Source: Candidatus Saganbacteria bacterium
GTDB lineage: Bacteria > Margulisbacteria > WOR-1 > XYC2-FULL-46-14
Length of the DNA stretch: 34,976 bases
Reading direction: 5' to 3'
Assembly: GCA_013202975.1 (NCBI GenBank)
Contig: JABMQY010000048.1
Coordinates: forward strand, 1-34,976
How positions within the stretch are numbered: the first letter of the stretch is position 1; each line of letters opens with the position of its first letter. A program made the translations under genes and the position numbers. The notes under the pieces were generated by a model, which made no database searches, had not been told where the DNA came from, and saw nothing but the letters and a program-made list of their open reading frames with translations. Positions 24,386 to 31,130 of this stretch are shown one piece after another.

Positions 24386-25363
24386 TTACACTCCAAACAA
24401 TCTTTCAATTAACCACAGAAACAATCCAAACCCTATTGCAGCCAGCTGCAGCGGAACTGCAATCCGCATCTCTTTTTGCACTCCCGAGGGAGAAGCATAA
24501 GTCGAGGCCCCGGTAAAGTTCATTAAAATCATTGATGATATCGCGGGCATCATAAGCATCCAGGAAAAAATCTCGGCCGGCCCGCGGCCAATCCAATTAA
24601 AAGAACAGGATGCCCCAACCACAATCAGCCCGACAAAAAAGCCCTTCATGGAAAAACTTTTTCCCGGAAGCCTGGGAAGCATTATAGGACCAAGAACTGC
24701 CCCCGCAAAATACGCCAACAAAACATTTATTGCCGCACGTACCCCGGCGTCTGTTTTGCCGGTCAAAATCGAAATCATATAAAAAGCAAAAATAACCACC
24801 AAAACATATTTTGCCGCAGCAACCAACTCCATTGGAATTAAATGAATCCGGTCGGAAAGATTAAAAGTAACCTCGCGCATTTGCGGAGTGACCTTCATCC
24901 CAACCTTTAGGAAAGCCGGAATGTCGGAAGCCCTGACCGGACCATAAACCACCTGAAAACCGGATTTCTTTTGTAGTTCGTGGGCAGAGGTTCCGGGGGC
25001 TCCAAGTTGAGGGAGAATTATTTTTCTATGAGAGACAATTTCTTTAAGCTTTGTCTTTTCAATTCTATTTACAATTTCATCTGTCCCAAAGGTCCCCTTC
25101 CCCGCCGCACACCAGACATTGATCCCTTTTGTGTCGATCACCATAATAAATGCATCAATCCCTTTCAACTCTTTGCGCAGGGCATCAAAGCTTAGTTTGT
25201 AATTTGCAGAGACAAAGACAGGGGAATCTTTGGTCGGGTTATTAACAGCATAAATTCCCGGATCGATTTTGTGTACCATTCTACCGACACCCCAGCGGAC
25301 GAGGGTTGATTGGAATTTGTCTTGAAATGTCAGCTCAGTCGAAACCCTTTTTATATTTTCCAT
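24386..25363 (-). CDS. hgcA: HgcA, corrinoid-dependent mercury methyltransferase
   Basis: HgcA transfers a methyl group from a corrinoid to Hg(II), producing methylmercury. The 325-residue protein has the diagnostic cap-helix motif N82-V-W-C85-A-A-G-K-G90, whose Cys is the lower axial cobalt ligand, within a CFeSP-like corrinoid-binding domain (~45-165). About five membrane helices follow (~177-203, 210-235, 240-262, 268-293, 300-322), as in known HgcA. Length fits the family (~330). The ATG is seven bases from an extended -10 (TGATAAAAT) without a ribosome site, so translation is probably leaderless. hgcB follows directly. I see no mer genes or arsR-type regulator alongside. Activity in this organism is inferred, not shown. 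Confidence 0.96.
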   Translation of the reverse strand: MENIKRVSTELTFQDKFQSTLVRWGVGRMVHKIDPGIYAVNNPTKDSPVFVSANYKLSFDALRKELKGIDAFIMVIDTKGINVWCAAGKGTFGTDEIVNRIEKTKLKEIVSHRKIILPQLGAPGTSAHELQKKSGFQVVYGPVRASDIPAFLKVGMKVTPQMREVTFNLSDRIHLIPMELVAAAKYVLVVIFAFYMISILTGKTDAGVRAAINVLLAYFAGAVLGPIMLPRLPGKSFSMKGFFVGLIVVGASCSFNWIGRGPAEIFSWMLMMPAISSMILMNFTGASTYASPSGVQKEMRIAVPLQLAAIGFGLFLWLIERLFGV

Positions 25364-25370
25364 ATATATA

Positions 25371-25379
25371 ATTTTATCA
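25371..25379 (-). promoter_or_regulatory. Extended -10 promoter of hgcAB
   Basis: The minus strand reads TGATAAAAT, seven bases before the hgcA ATG. It sits back to back with the flavin-reductase promoter, only 17 bases separating the two elements, so one regulator or polymerase could affect both. Confidence 0.6.
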
Positions 25380-25396
25380 CACTATCCCCTGCCTCC

Positions 25397-25405
25397 TGCT
25401 ATAAT
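25397..25405 (+). promoter_or_regulatory. Extended -10 promoter of the flavin reductase gene
   Basis: TGCTATAAT is a perfect extended -10, with seven bases to the ATG at 25413. There is no clear -35, and the only purine stretch before the ATG is a weak AAAAGAG. Confidence 0.68.
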
Positions 25406-25412
25406 AAAAGAG

Positions 25413-25976
25413 ATGAGTAAAGAAATATGGAAACCAGGAACAATGGTCTACCCTGTCCCAGCAACACTAGTTTCTTGCGGGGATAAAAAAGAAAACTATA
25501 ATATTATAACCATAGCCTGGACCGGAACAATTAATTCAGATCCTGCCATGACCTATGTTTCAATTCGTCCGTCGCGCCATTCTCACGAAATTATTAAAAG
25601 GACAAAAGAATTTGTTATTAACTTAACAACAAAAAAACTAGCCTTTGCCACCGACTTTTGCGGAGTAAAATCAGGACGAAATATTAATAAATTTGAGGCA
25701 ATGAAGCTAACCCCAGCTTCGGCAAAACAGGTTAAAGCGCCCCTGATAAAAGAGAGTCCGGTAAATATTGAGTGCAAAGTGACAGAAATAAAAAAGCTCG
25801 GCTCCCACGACATGTTTATTGCAAAAGTCTTGTGTATTCACGGAGACAAACAATATATGGACTCCCGTGGAAGATTCAACCTGGCCGCAGCGCAGCCGAT
25901 TGCATACTCGCATGGCAAATATTATCAGCTTGGAAAATGCCTCGGATTTTATGGGTTTTCGGTAAAGAAGAAATAA
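25413..25976 (+). CDS. Flavin reductase-like (FMN-binding split-barrel) protein
   Basis: The 187-residue protein matches the flavoredoxin / flavin reductase family: PVPATLVSCGD at the start, NIITIAWTGTINSDPAMTYVSIRPSRHSHEII, EFVINL and DFCGVKSGRNINKF, the last being the usual DxCGxxSGRxxxKF segment. Such proteins bind FMN and act in anaerobic electron transfer or flavin reduction in the cytosol. Length is typical. The gene is divergent from hgcA, with 49 bases between start codons, so shared control is possible; a functional link to mercury methylation is speculation. A run of nine C follows its stop. Confidence 0.88.
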   Translation: MSKEIWKPGTMVYPVPATLVSCGDKKENYNIITIAWTGTINSDPAMTYVSIRPSRHSHEIIKRTKEFVINLTTKKLAFATDFCGVKSGRNINKFEAMKLTPASAKQVKAPLIKESPVNIECKVTEIKKLGSHDMFIAKVLCIHGDKQYMDSRGRFNLAAAQPIAYSHGKYYQLGKCLGFYGFSVKKK

Positions 25977-25985
25977 CCCCCCCCC
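25977..25985. repeat. Homopolymer run of nine C
   Basis: Nine consecutive C directly follow the flavin-reductase stop codon and end 13 bases before sigma-28-like promoter 7. Such tracts can slip; its position upstream of a promoter could vary spacing to upstream elements. It may also be neutral. Confidence 0.6.
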
Positions 25986-25998
25986 AACCAAAATAAAG

Positions 25999-26026
25999 TG
26001 AAATTTCCGACCAAATTTAACGATAT
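25999..26026 (+). promoter_or_regulatory. Sigma-28-like promoter, site 7
   Basis: TGAAATTT (25999-26006), 14 bases, CGATAT (26021-26026), preceded by CAAAATAAAG, close to the flank of sites 3 and 4. The leader to the next gene is unusually long at ~135 bases. Confidence 0.73.
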
Positions 26027-26109
26027 ATATATAGAAGGGTGTCATTTGGCCTGTTTTTATTCGGCTTGGGACACGATCATTCCCATAAGAAGAGGCAAAA
26101 TACCATGAC

Positions 26110-26133
26110 TTGAAACGGCCCCGGCGGTTTCAA
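26110..26133 (+). other. Leader hairpin upstream of the 166-residue gene
   Basis: TTGAAAC (26110-26116) and GTTTCAA (26127-26133) pair perfectly around the GC-rich loop GGCCCCGGCG. It lies in the long 5' leader, ~35 bases before the start codon, and is not followed by a T-run. It may be a regulatory RNA structure. Confidence 0.45.
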
Positions 26134-26168
26134 CCCCAAACATTCCCAAATAAGAGGAGTAAAAACAA

Positions 26169-26669
26169 ATGGGTGAGATCATCGGTTTATCTAGTTCGGG
26201 TTCTTCTCCAATTCATAACAATAAGACAGCCCCAAACTGCTTTCAGGGCGGAAAAAATGCCTCCCGCATGGAAATAATAATTGTCCGAAATGTTAGATAT
26301 ACTCTGCATAAAGACAAGGTCATTATTGAAGATTTACCAGATCCAAAAGCAAAACCAGGGAATTGTGCTGATCTGTTTGACCAACAATTCACAATTGTTA
26401 GGCATGACAATAAGGGTGAGAAAGACCGGGTTGAGGATGCAGTAAAAGCAGGGCAAAGACCAAAAGGAAAGTGTAATCCAAAGCCAGTCCATATTCCTGC
26501 CGGTCCGGCGTGCCCTCCAGCTGCTAATGATAAGAAGGGTATGCTTAACTGCGTGGAAAAACAGGCCATAAATAGGGTTAATCGTGAGCTCAAAAAAACC
26601 AACAATCCGGCAGACAGGGCAAAATTGATTAAGGTACTACAGAGGCTAAATCATGTAGCTGACTCGTAA
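26169..26669 (+). CDS. 166-residue hypothetical protein
   Basis: I do not recognise this protein. It has a Ser/Gly/Asn-rich start, a short strand pair (MEIIIVRNVRYTLHKDKVIIEDLP), a proline- and cysteine-rich middle (KCNPKPVHIPAGPACPP) with five cysteines in all, and a helical charged end. There is no signal peptide, so the cysteines may bind metal rather than form disulfides. AAGAGGAG precedes the ATG. It is preceded by a long structured leader from sigma-28-like promoter 7 and followed after 30 bases by the 257-residue gene, probably in one transcript. Confidence 0.6.
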   Translation: MGEIIGLSSSGSSPIHNNKTAPNCFQGGKNASRMEIIIVRNVRYTLHKDKVIIEDLPDPKAKPGNCADLFDQQFTIVRHDNKGEKDRVEDAVKAGQRPKGKCNPKPVHIPAGPACPPAANDKKGMLNCVEKQAINRVNRELKKTNNPADRAKLIKVLQRLNHVADS

Positions 26670-26699
26670 AAGAATTCGAAATATATATGGGACAAATTC

Positions 26700-27473
26700 A
26701 TGATTAACATAAACGACAAAAATTATTGCATAAAATCAAAAAGAGTTTTAAACAAGCCGACTTTTATTCAAAAACTAAAAGTTTCAAAAAAGGCTAAAGA
26801 TATTGAAAAGCTGCTAGAAGAAATTGACAAAAAAGAGCCGTGCAGCCTGGCATATATAAAGCAGATGATTATTATTGCTCAAAAACATTGCAAGAGCAAT
26901 CCAAAGTTATTCCTTAAAATAATAAATTATTTGCGAAGACTAGACAAAAGAGGATTACAGCTGCCACTAAACAAACTTTGCAAGCTTTATAATTACCCAC
27001 CCAAATTACCAGATAATAGATTGACCGTTCGCGATCTTTTAACCCTTATTAAAGGGTTTTCTTCTCTTACAAAACCGATGCAAGGAAGCTTCAAAAGAAT
27101 TGCTTTCTCAAAACCACAAGCAAAAACAACACACCAACTGCAGCGTTTTGGAGTTGTAATAAAAATCCCGGACCAAACCGGAAAAATTCTATCCACACTA
27201 AAAAAAGGAAGAAACATCCCGGAAACAATCATCATCCCGCAAGGATTTAGGCTGGGAACATTTTACAAATTGGCGGCAACTGCCCTAAAAGACAAACTTG
27301 ATGGAGAAAGCTCCCCCCTAAAAAAAGAATGGGAAAAAATTGCAGGAGAGGACGATCTGGTAGAGTCCTTTATTAAATTAAAACAAAAACTTGCATACCA
27401 AGGATGTGCCCCCACCACCTGCTCTAGCAAACAATTAGCAGTATTGCGCAAATTTGGGTTTCTTCCAAAATAA
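26700..27473 (+). CDS. 257-residue protein, short paralogue of the next gene
   Basis: The N-terminus (MININDKNYCI) and a ~95-residue helical region match the next protein (NDPDYCI onward), including EPC (46-48, EDPC in the next), LKIINYLRRLDKRGLQL and following residues. The C-terminal part, TVRDLLTLIKGF (109-120) to KKEWEKIAG (208-216), matches the end region of the next protein. The central beta-rich insert of the longer paralogue is missing. The segment FYKLAATAL (188-196) occupies the place where a zincin would have HExxH, but lacks it. No good ribosome site is seen before the ATG. Family and function are unknown; no signal peptide or membrane helix is present. Confidence 0.65.
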   Translation: MININDKNYCIKSKRVLNKPTFIQKLKVSKKAKDIEKLLEEIDKKEPCSLAYIKQMIIIAQKHCKSNPKLFLKIINYLRRLDKRGLQLPLNKLCKLYNYPPKLPDNRLTVRDLLTLIKGFSSLTKPMQGSFKRIAFSKPQAKTTHQLQRFGVVIKIPDQTGKILSTLKKGRNIPETIIIPQGFRLGTFYKLAATALKDKLDGESSPLKKEWEKIAGEDDLVESFIKLKQKLAYQGCAPTTCSSKQLAVLRKFGFLPK

Positions 27474-27475
27474 GC

Positions 27476-27506
27476 TGAAATTTCACAAAAACATTACTGA
27501 TATAAT
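27476..27506 (+). promoter_or_regulatory. Sigma-28-like promoter, site 8, overlapping an extended -10
   Basis: TGAAATTT (27476-27483), 14 bases, TGATAT (27498-27503). The same bases contain TGATATAAT, an extended -10 six bases before the ATG, so two sigma factors could use this site. The stretch CTGATATAATATCAG (27497-27511) is also a perfect inverted repeat and could be an operator. Confidence 0.65.
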
Positions 27507-27512
27507 ATCAGT

Positions 27513-29144
27513 ATGGCAAATGTAAACGATCCGGATTATTGCATAACAGTAGATCCTAAAAAATACCAGGGACTTGATGCCTCAAAAGCAAAGATCCTGA
27601 TAAAACTGCTTAAAAGCAAAAACCCAACCAGTGTCAAGGCCGCGATGAATGGCATATTTCGAGAAGATCCCTGCAATGCAGTTTTTACTGATCCTCTGCT
27701 TTCTGCCGCAACACACTATAAAAATATAAAACCTGACCTTTATTTTCAGATAGTTGTCTTTCTTCTGCAAATGAAAGAGAGAGGGGTAAAGTTTACGCCA
27801 GCTCAAAAATCAAAACTTCAAAGCTCCTATCCCTGGATGTCCGCAGAGGTAATGGTTGAAGATACCAAGCTTACAATCACCGGAAAAAACCTAAAACTTA
27901 CAAGTAAGTACACCCTGACAGAAGGGACGGTTATCCTAACAAAAAGAGGGTTCGAAGTCCTCAGGGGAAAGCCAACAATCATAAACGGAATAAAAATAAA
28001 GAACGATTACGCAAACACACAGCTTTCGCCTCAAACATCCCCTGGACAAGAGAAAAACGCAATCTCAATCAATTCACATTTAAAAACCATCCTTACAAAC
28101 GGTAGTTTCTCGATAGAATTACTAAGGGGAAATCCAATTGTAAACATAAAAAAAGGCAATCGGCTTACCTTTGATTCCTCAGGCGGCCTAAAAATTGACG
28201 CTAACACTAACCCTCCCCTAGCCACACTCTACGGAAATAGGGCAGTAATCCATAATGGAGCGGCAACCCCTGTTCAATTTTCAAAATTTGATGGCATTAC
28301 AAGCTTTGAATCTCCCCCAAGAAACTCCAAACCATTATATACAAAGGGGAAACCGATCCTATTAAATTTTCAAGTAGTAGACAATAATTACAATTTGGCT
28401 GCGGTCGATTTTGATAACGAATATATGCCAAGGAAGTGTGTACTTAGCTATAACAAGAGTAAAAAACCGGTTATCCAATATAAAAATTCTCCGGTCAAGA
28501 AAGTCGATTACTTTCAAAAGCTATTCCCCTCAATCAAACTGGAAGGACAAATCCCCTCTATTTTCGACCTGACAAGACTTGTTAAGGGGCTAAAAAATAT
28601 CCCCAAAAACATGCAAAAAAGCATAACGGCTATTGCCTTTTCACAAAACTACAAAAAAATAAAATGGGAACCTAAAAAAGGGGTTATATATAGCACGCAC
28701 CAGGCAGGAACAATTAACGTCACCACAAAGGGGGGTAAAGTTTTATCCCAAAGAATATTCCTGCCAAACAACTTTGACCTCGGTTTCTTTTATATATTTG
28801 CCGCAACAGCCTTAACCAATAAAATCAATCTTCGAAACCCCAATTTCAAAAAAGAATGGCTGCAAGCTGCGGGCAATGTATACGGAAAAGTGACAAAAGA
28901 AGAAAAGGGAAAAACGCTTTGGAAAGATACAAAAATAGACCGGCTCGATCCCGCCCACGGTTGTGTAAATGCCAGGGCTTGTACCGGTTTCAAAGAGGAT
29001 GTCGCCAGAACCTTTTCAAAAGCAATGCTAACTCCAAGTATTCTGGATTCGAATTCATATAAATCACTAATCAACCCTAAAAATCCAGACCCCCGTTATA
29101 AAAACAAACAAGCTCTCCTGCAAAAATACGGCTTTATCCTATGA
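27513..29144 (+). CDS. 543-residue protein, long paralogue with possible dead-zincin domain
   Basis: Residues ~1-110 are helical and match the 257-residue neighbour. Residues ~115-290 are strand-rich (KLTITGKNLKLTSKYTLTEG) and unique to this copy. Residues ~345-543 align with the neighbour and recall zincin metallopeptidases: LPNNFDLGFFYIFAATAL, KKEWLQAAG, FKEDVARTFSKAML (like EDFAETFA) and a final LLQKYGFIL. At the expected HExxH position the sequence is F429-A-A-T-A, so the metal site is lost; the peptidase kinship is my inference and tentative. No signal peptide is present. The start is six bases from an extended -10, with no ribosome site. Function unknown. Confidence 0.65.
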   Translation: MANVNDPDYCITVDPKKYQGLDASKAKILIKLLKSKNPTSVKAAMNGIFREDPCNAVFTDPLLSAATHYKNIKPDLYFQIVVFLLQMKERGVKFTPAQKSKLQSSYPWMSAEVMVEDTKLTITGKNLKLTSKYTLTEGTVILTKRGFEVLRGKPTIINGIKIKNDYANTQLSPQTSPGQEKNAISINSHLKTILTNGSFSIELLRGNPIVNIKKGNRLTFDSSGGLKIDANTNPPLATLYGNRAVIHNGAATPVQFSKFDGITSFESPPRNSKPLYTKGKPILLNFQVVDNNYNLAAVDFDNEYMPRKCVLSYNKSKKPVIQYKNSPVKKVDYFQKLFPSIKLEGQIPSIFDLTRLVKGLKNIPKNMQKSITAIAFSQNYKKIKWEPKKGVIYSTHQAGTINVTTKGGKVLSQRIFLPNNFDLGFFYIFAATALTNKINLRNPNFKKEWLQAAGNVYGKVTKEEKGKTLWKDTKIDRLDPAHGCVNARACTGFKEDVARTFSKAMLTPSILDSNSYKSLINPKNPDPRYKNKQALLQKYGFIL

Positions 29145-29150
29145 TATAAT
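29142..29150 (+). promoter_or_regulatory. Extended -10 promoter of yajQ
   Basis: TGATATAAT overlaps the stop codon of the previous gene; the yajQ ATG follows after six bases without a ribosome site, predicting leaderless translation. Confidence 0.62.
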
Positions 29151-29156
29151 AAGACT

Positions 29157-29648
29157 ATGGCAAAAGACAATTCATTCGACATAACCTCAAAAGCAGACTT
29201 ATCAGAAGTTGACAATTCGATCAGCATGGCGACCAAAGAAATTGCAAACCGCTTTGATTTTAAGGGGAGCAAAAGTCAAATCACCCGCTCAGAAGAAATT
29301 ATTAAAATAATATCCGATGATGATTTTAAGCTGGGACAAGTTGTTGACATTTTAAAGAACAAGATGATAAAACGTAAAATCTCGCTAAAGTTTCTTGACC
29401 TGCAAAATGCAGAGGATGCCCTGGGCGGAACAAAAAAGCAGGATATTAAAATTAAGCAGGGAATTGCACAAGATCAAGCTAAAGAAATTGTTAAAAAAAT
29501 TAAGGACGCCAAGTTAAAGGTGCAGGCTTCAATTCAGGCAGACCAAATAAGGGTCTCGGCAAAAAAAATTGATGATTTGCAAACAGTTATACAACTGCTT
29601 CGATCCGCCAACATTCCAATTGAACTCCAATTTACAAACTATCGTTAA
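29157..29648 (+). CDS. yajQ: YajQ-family nucleotide-binding protein
   Basis: The 163-residue protein fits the YajQ/UPF0234 family end to end: FDITSKADLSEVDNSI, TKEIANRFDFKGSKSQI, the middle IIKIISDDDFKLGQVVDIL, KIKQGIAQDQAKEIVKKIKDAKLKVQASIQ, and VSAKKIDDLQTVIQLL near the end. Family members are two-ferredoxin-fold proteins that bind nucleotides, including cyclic-di-GMP in some species, and can affect transcription. Length is standard. It has its own leaderless promoter. The last 17 bases overlap the end of the convergent HD-domain gene. Confidence 0.92.
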   Translation: MAKDNSFDITSKADLSEVDNSISMATKEIANRFDFKGSKSQITRSEEIIKIISDDDFKLGQVVDILKNKMIKRKISLKFLDLQNAEDALGGTKKQDIKIKQGIAQDQAKEIVKKIKDAKLKVQASIQADQIRVSAKKIDDLQTVIQLLRSANIPIELQFTNYR

Positions 29649-31053
29649 AGAGACAGTACAGTATCCGCTCCCCTTCAAAAAGCTTTTCTTCAAAAGAGTA
29701 ATATTTAGATATTTCTTCCAAATCACTTCTCCTAAAAGCTTCGATGATACGTCCAATCTGTTTTCTTTCAGGGTCATTTCTGTCAAATAAAAAGAAAATA
29801 TTGCTTAACCCATGTTTCCTGGCCGTAAGTATTGCCCAAACCACAAATTTAACTTTGAGTACCGGATCATCAACAAACTTTCTCAAAAATGTCGGTAGAT
29901 AGAAAAAACGGGAAGCATCTGCCACTTCATATAAAAACTCTGCTACCCGCATTCTTCCCTCTAATAATCTTTCGGCTTCTACCATGGGATCAATTGCTCC
30001 TAAAGTAGTCCCAATTATTGCCAAAAAGCGTTTTTTTCCATATTCAACGGCTGACAACTCAAAAGGAGGCCTCCCGAGGTTGATGATTAATTCCTTTCGT
30101 GAAGAAGGAGGGCTAGATATTGATTTAACTGCTTTTTGCACAACTTCTAAGAGCTCGAATAATTCTTCTAAATTGTCCGGGGTCAAATAGCCCCTCTCGC
30201 CAAAAGCATTCTTGTCTGCAACCGCCAATAGAAACATCATTTCTATAAAATTTTCTCTGTTCTGAACCGGCACATTCAAACATTGCCAGATCAAATCAAA
30301 CATTCCTCTCTCTTTTCCTTCCGTATCAGAAAAATTGGCATGCAGCCTGACCAGGTGAGCAACCTCCAGTAACTTGTCATAACGATATTCTTTCCCCAGG
30401 GCATATTTTACTGCGCAGCGCAATGATCGGTTTTTTAAAACAAGATTATACCCTTCCTCCAGGTGATTGGGGCCATCAATAGTTTTTCCATAATCGTGAA
30501 TTAATGCTGCTATCAACAAAACCTTTTTATTTTTCAAGGATTGATACATTTTCGAAAGCTCTATAATTCTTTCTCTTGCCGGAGCAAGCCCTTCCGCCAA
30601 CGAAACATAAAAGGGGTCTCCCTTTCTAAGCAGGTACAGACTTAGCTGAAGACTATCATCAGCATTTTCTAAAACCTCAAAAAATCTCAAAACCCGCACA
30701 GTATGAATTCCAATAGTTTGTTCTGTAATACCAAGATTATCCAAAACCTCAAAAACCGGACGCACATAAGATAGAGGAAAGGCATCGGCCAATTTATCAA
30801 AGTCAGAACTCTTTGGCAGAATCGCCTTTGCAGAGGCAAGTCGGTCAATCTCTTTTTCTCCAACAATTTCTAGTATTTTAGGCAAACCCTTTTTTGATAA
30901 TAATTCTGATAAACCGTATCGGCGGGATTCCCGCAAAGGGGTGACCTGAAGCAGAGGGACGCTTAAAAACCTGGCTGCTCGCTGACCCCAAAGTTTTGGG
31001 TTAGCAACAATGGCCTTTCTGGTCCATCTTTTGGTTGTTACTTTTCCCCACAT
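29632..31053 (-). CDS. HD-domain phosphohydrolase-like protein
   Basis: The 473-residue protein contains a metal-dependent HD domain: H117 (IGIHTVRVL), H186-D187 (LIHDYGK), H197 (NHLEEG), H233 and H238 (VAHLVRLHANF). The arrangement, with the long helical insert before the HD pair, recalls the HD domains of GlnD and poly(A)-polymerase-like proteins, but no nucleotidyltransferase domain is present. The flanking N-terminal ~110 and C-terminal ~220 residues are helical and unrecognised. An AGGAGGGG site precedes the ATG. A minus-strand TGAAATTT with the same 14-base spacing lies upstream, although the -10 half is weak. The substrate is unknown; nucleotide hydrolysis is the family default. Confidence 0.75.
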   Translation of the reverse strand: MWGKVTTKRWTRKAIVANPKLWGQRAARFLSVPLLQVTPLRESRRYGLSELLSKKGLPKILEIVGEKEIDRLASAKAILPKSSDFDKLADAFPLSYVRPVFEVLDNLGITEQTIGIHTVRVLRFFEVLENADDSLQLSLYLLRKGDPFYVSLAEGLAPARERIIELSKMYQSLKNKKVLLIAALIHDYGKTIDGPNHLEEGYNLVLKNRSLRCAVKYALGKEYRYDKLLEVAHLVRLHANFSDTEGKERGMFDLIWQCLNVPVQNRENFIEMMFLLAVADKNAFGERGYLTPDNLEELFELLEVVQKAVKSISSPPSSRKELIINLGRPPFELSAVEYGKKRFLAIIGTTLGAIDPMVEAERLLEGRMRVAEFLYEVADASRFFYLPTFLRKFVDDPVLKVKFVVWAILTARKHGLSNIFFLFDRNDPERKQIGRIIEAFRRSDLEEISKYYSFEEKLFEGERILYCLFNDSL

Positions 31054-31072
31054 TTCTATCCCCTCCTAATAT

Positions 31073-31102
31073 ATACTTCGTTAAAATTTTAGAAAAATTT
31101 CA
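31073..31102 (-). promoter_or_regulatory. Possible sigma-28-like promoter, site 9 (weak)
   Basis: On the minus strand TGAAATTT (31102-31095), 14 bases, then CGAAGTAT (31080-31073). The upstream half and spacing match the other eight sites; the downstream half has CGAAG for CGATA. A TATATT just beyond could serve an ordinary sigma factor instead. Confidence 0.4.
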
Positions 31103-31115
31103 GGTAATTTTAAAA

Positions 31116-31124
31116 TGCTATAAT
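31116..31124 (+). promoter_or_regulatory. Extended -10 promoter of rimO
   Basis: TGCTATAAT is a perfect extended -10 followed by six bases and the rimO ATG at 31131. It sets the start of rimO, since the longer in-frame reading from 31035 would lie upstream of the transcript. Confidence 0.7.
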
Positions 31125-31130
31125 GGAAGA

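Noticed and set aside
31035-31130. A 32-residue N-terminal extension of rimO
   Set aside because: RimO starts at MKAYIISLGCPKN, and the extended -10 at 31116-31124 lies inside the extension.
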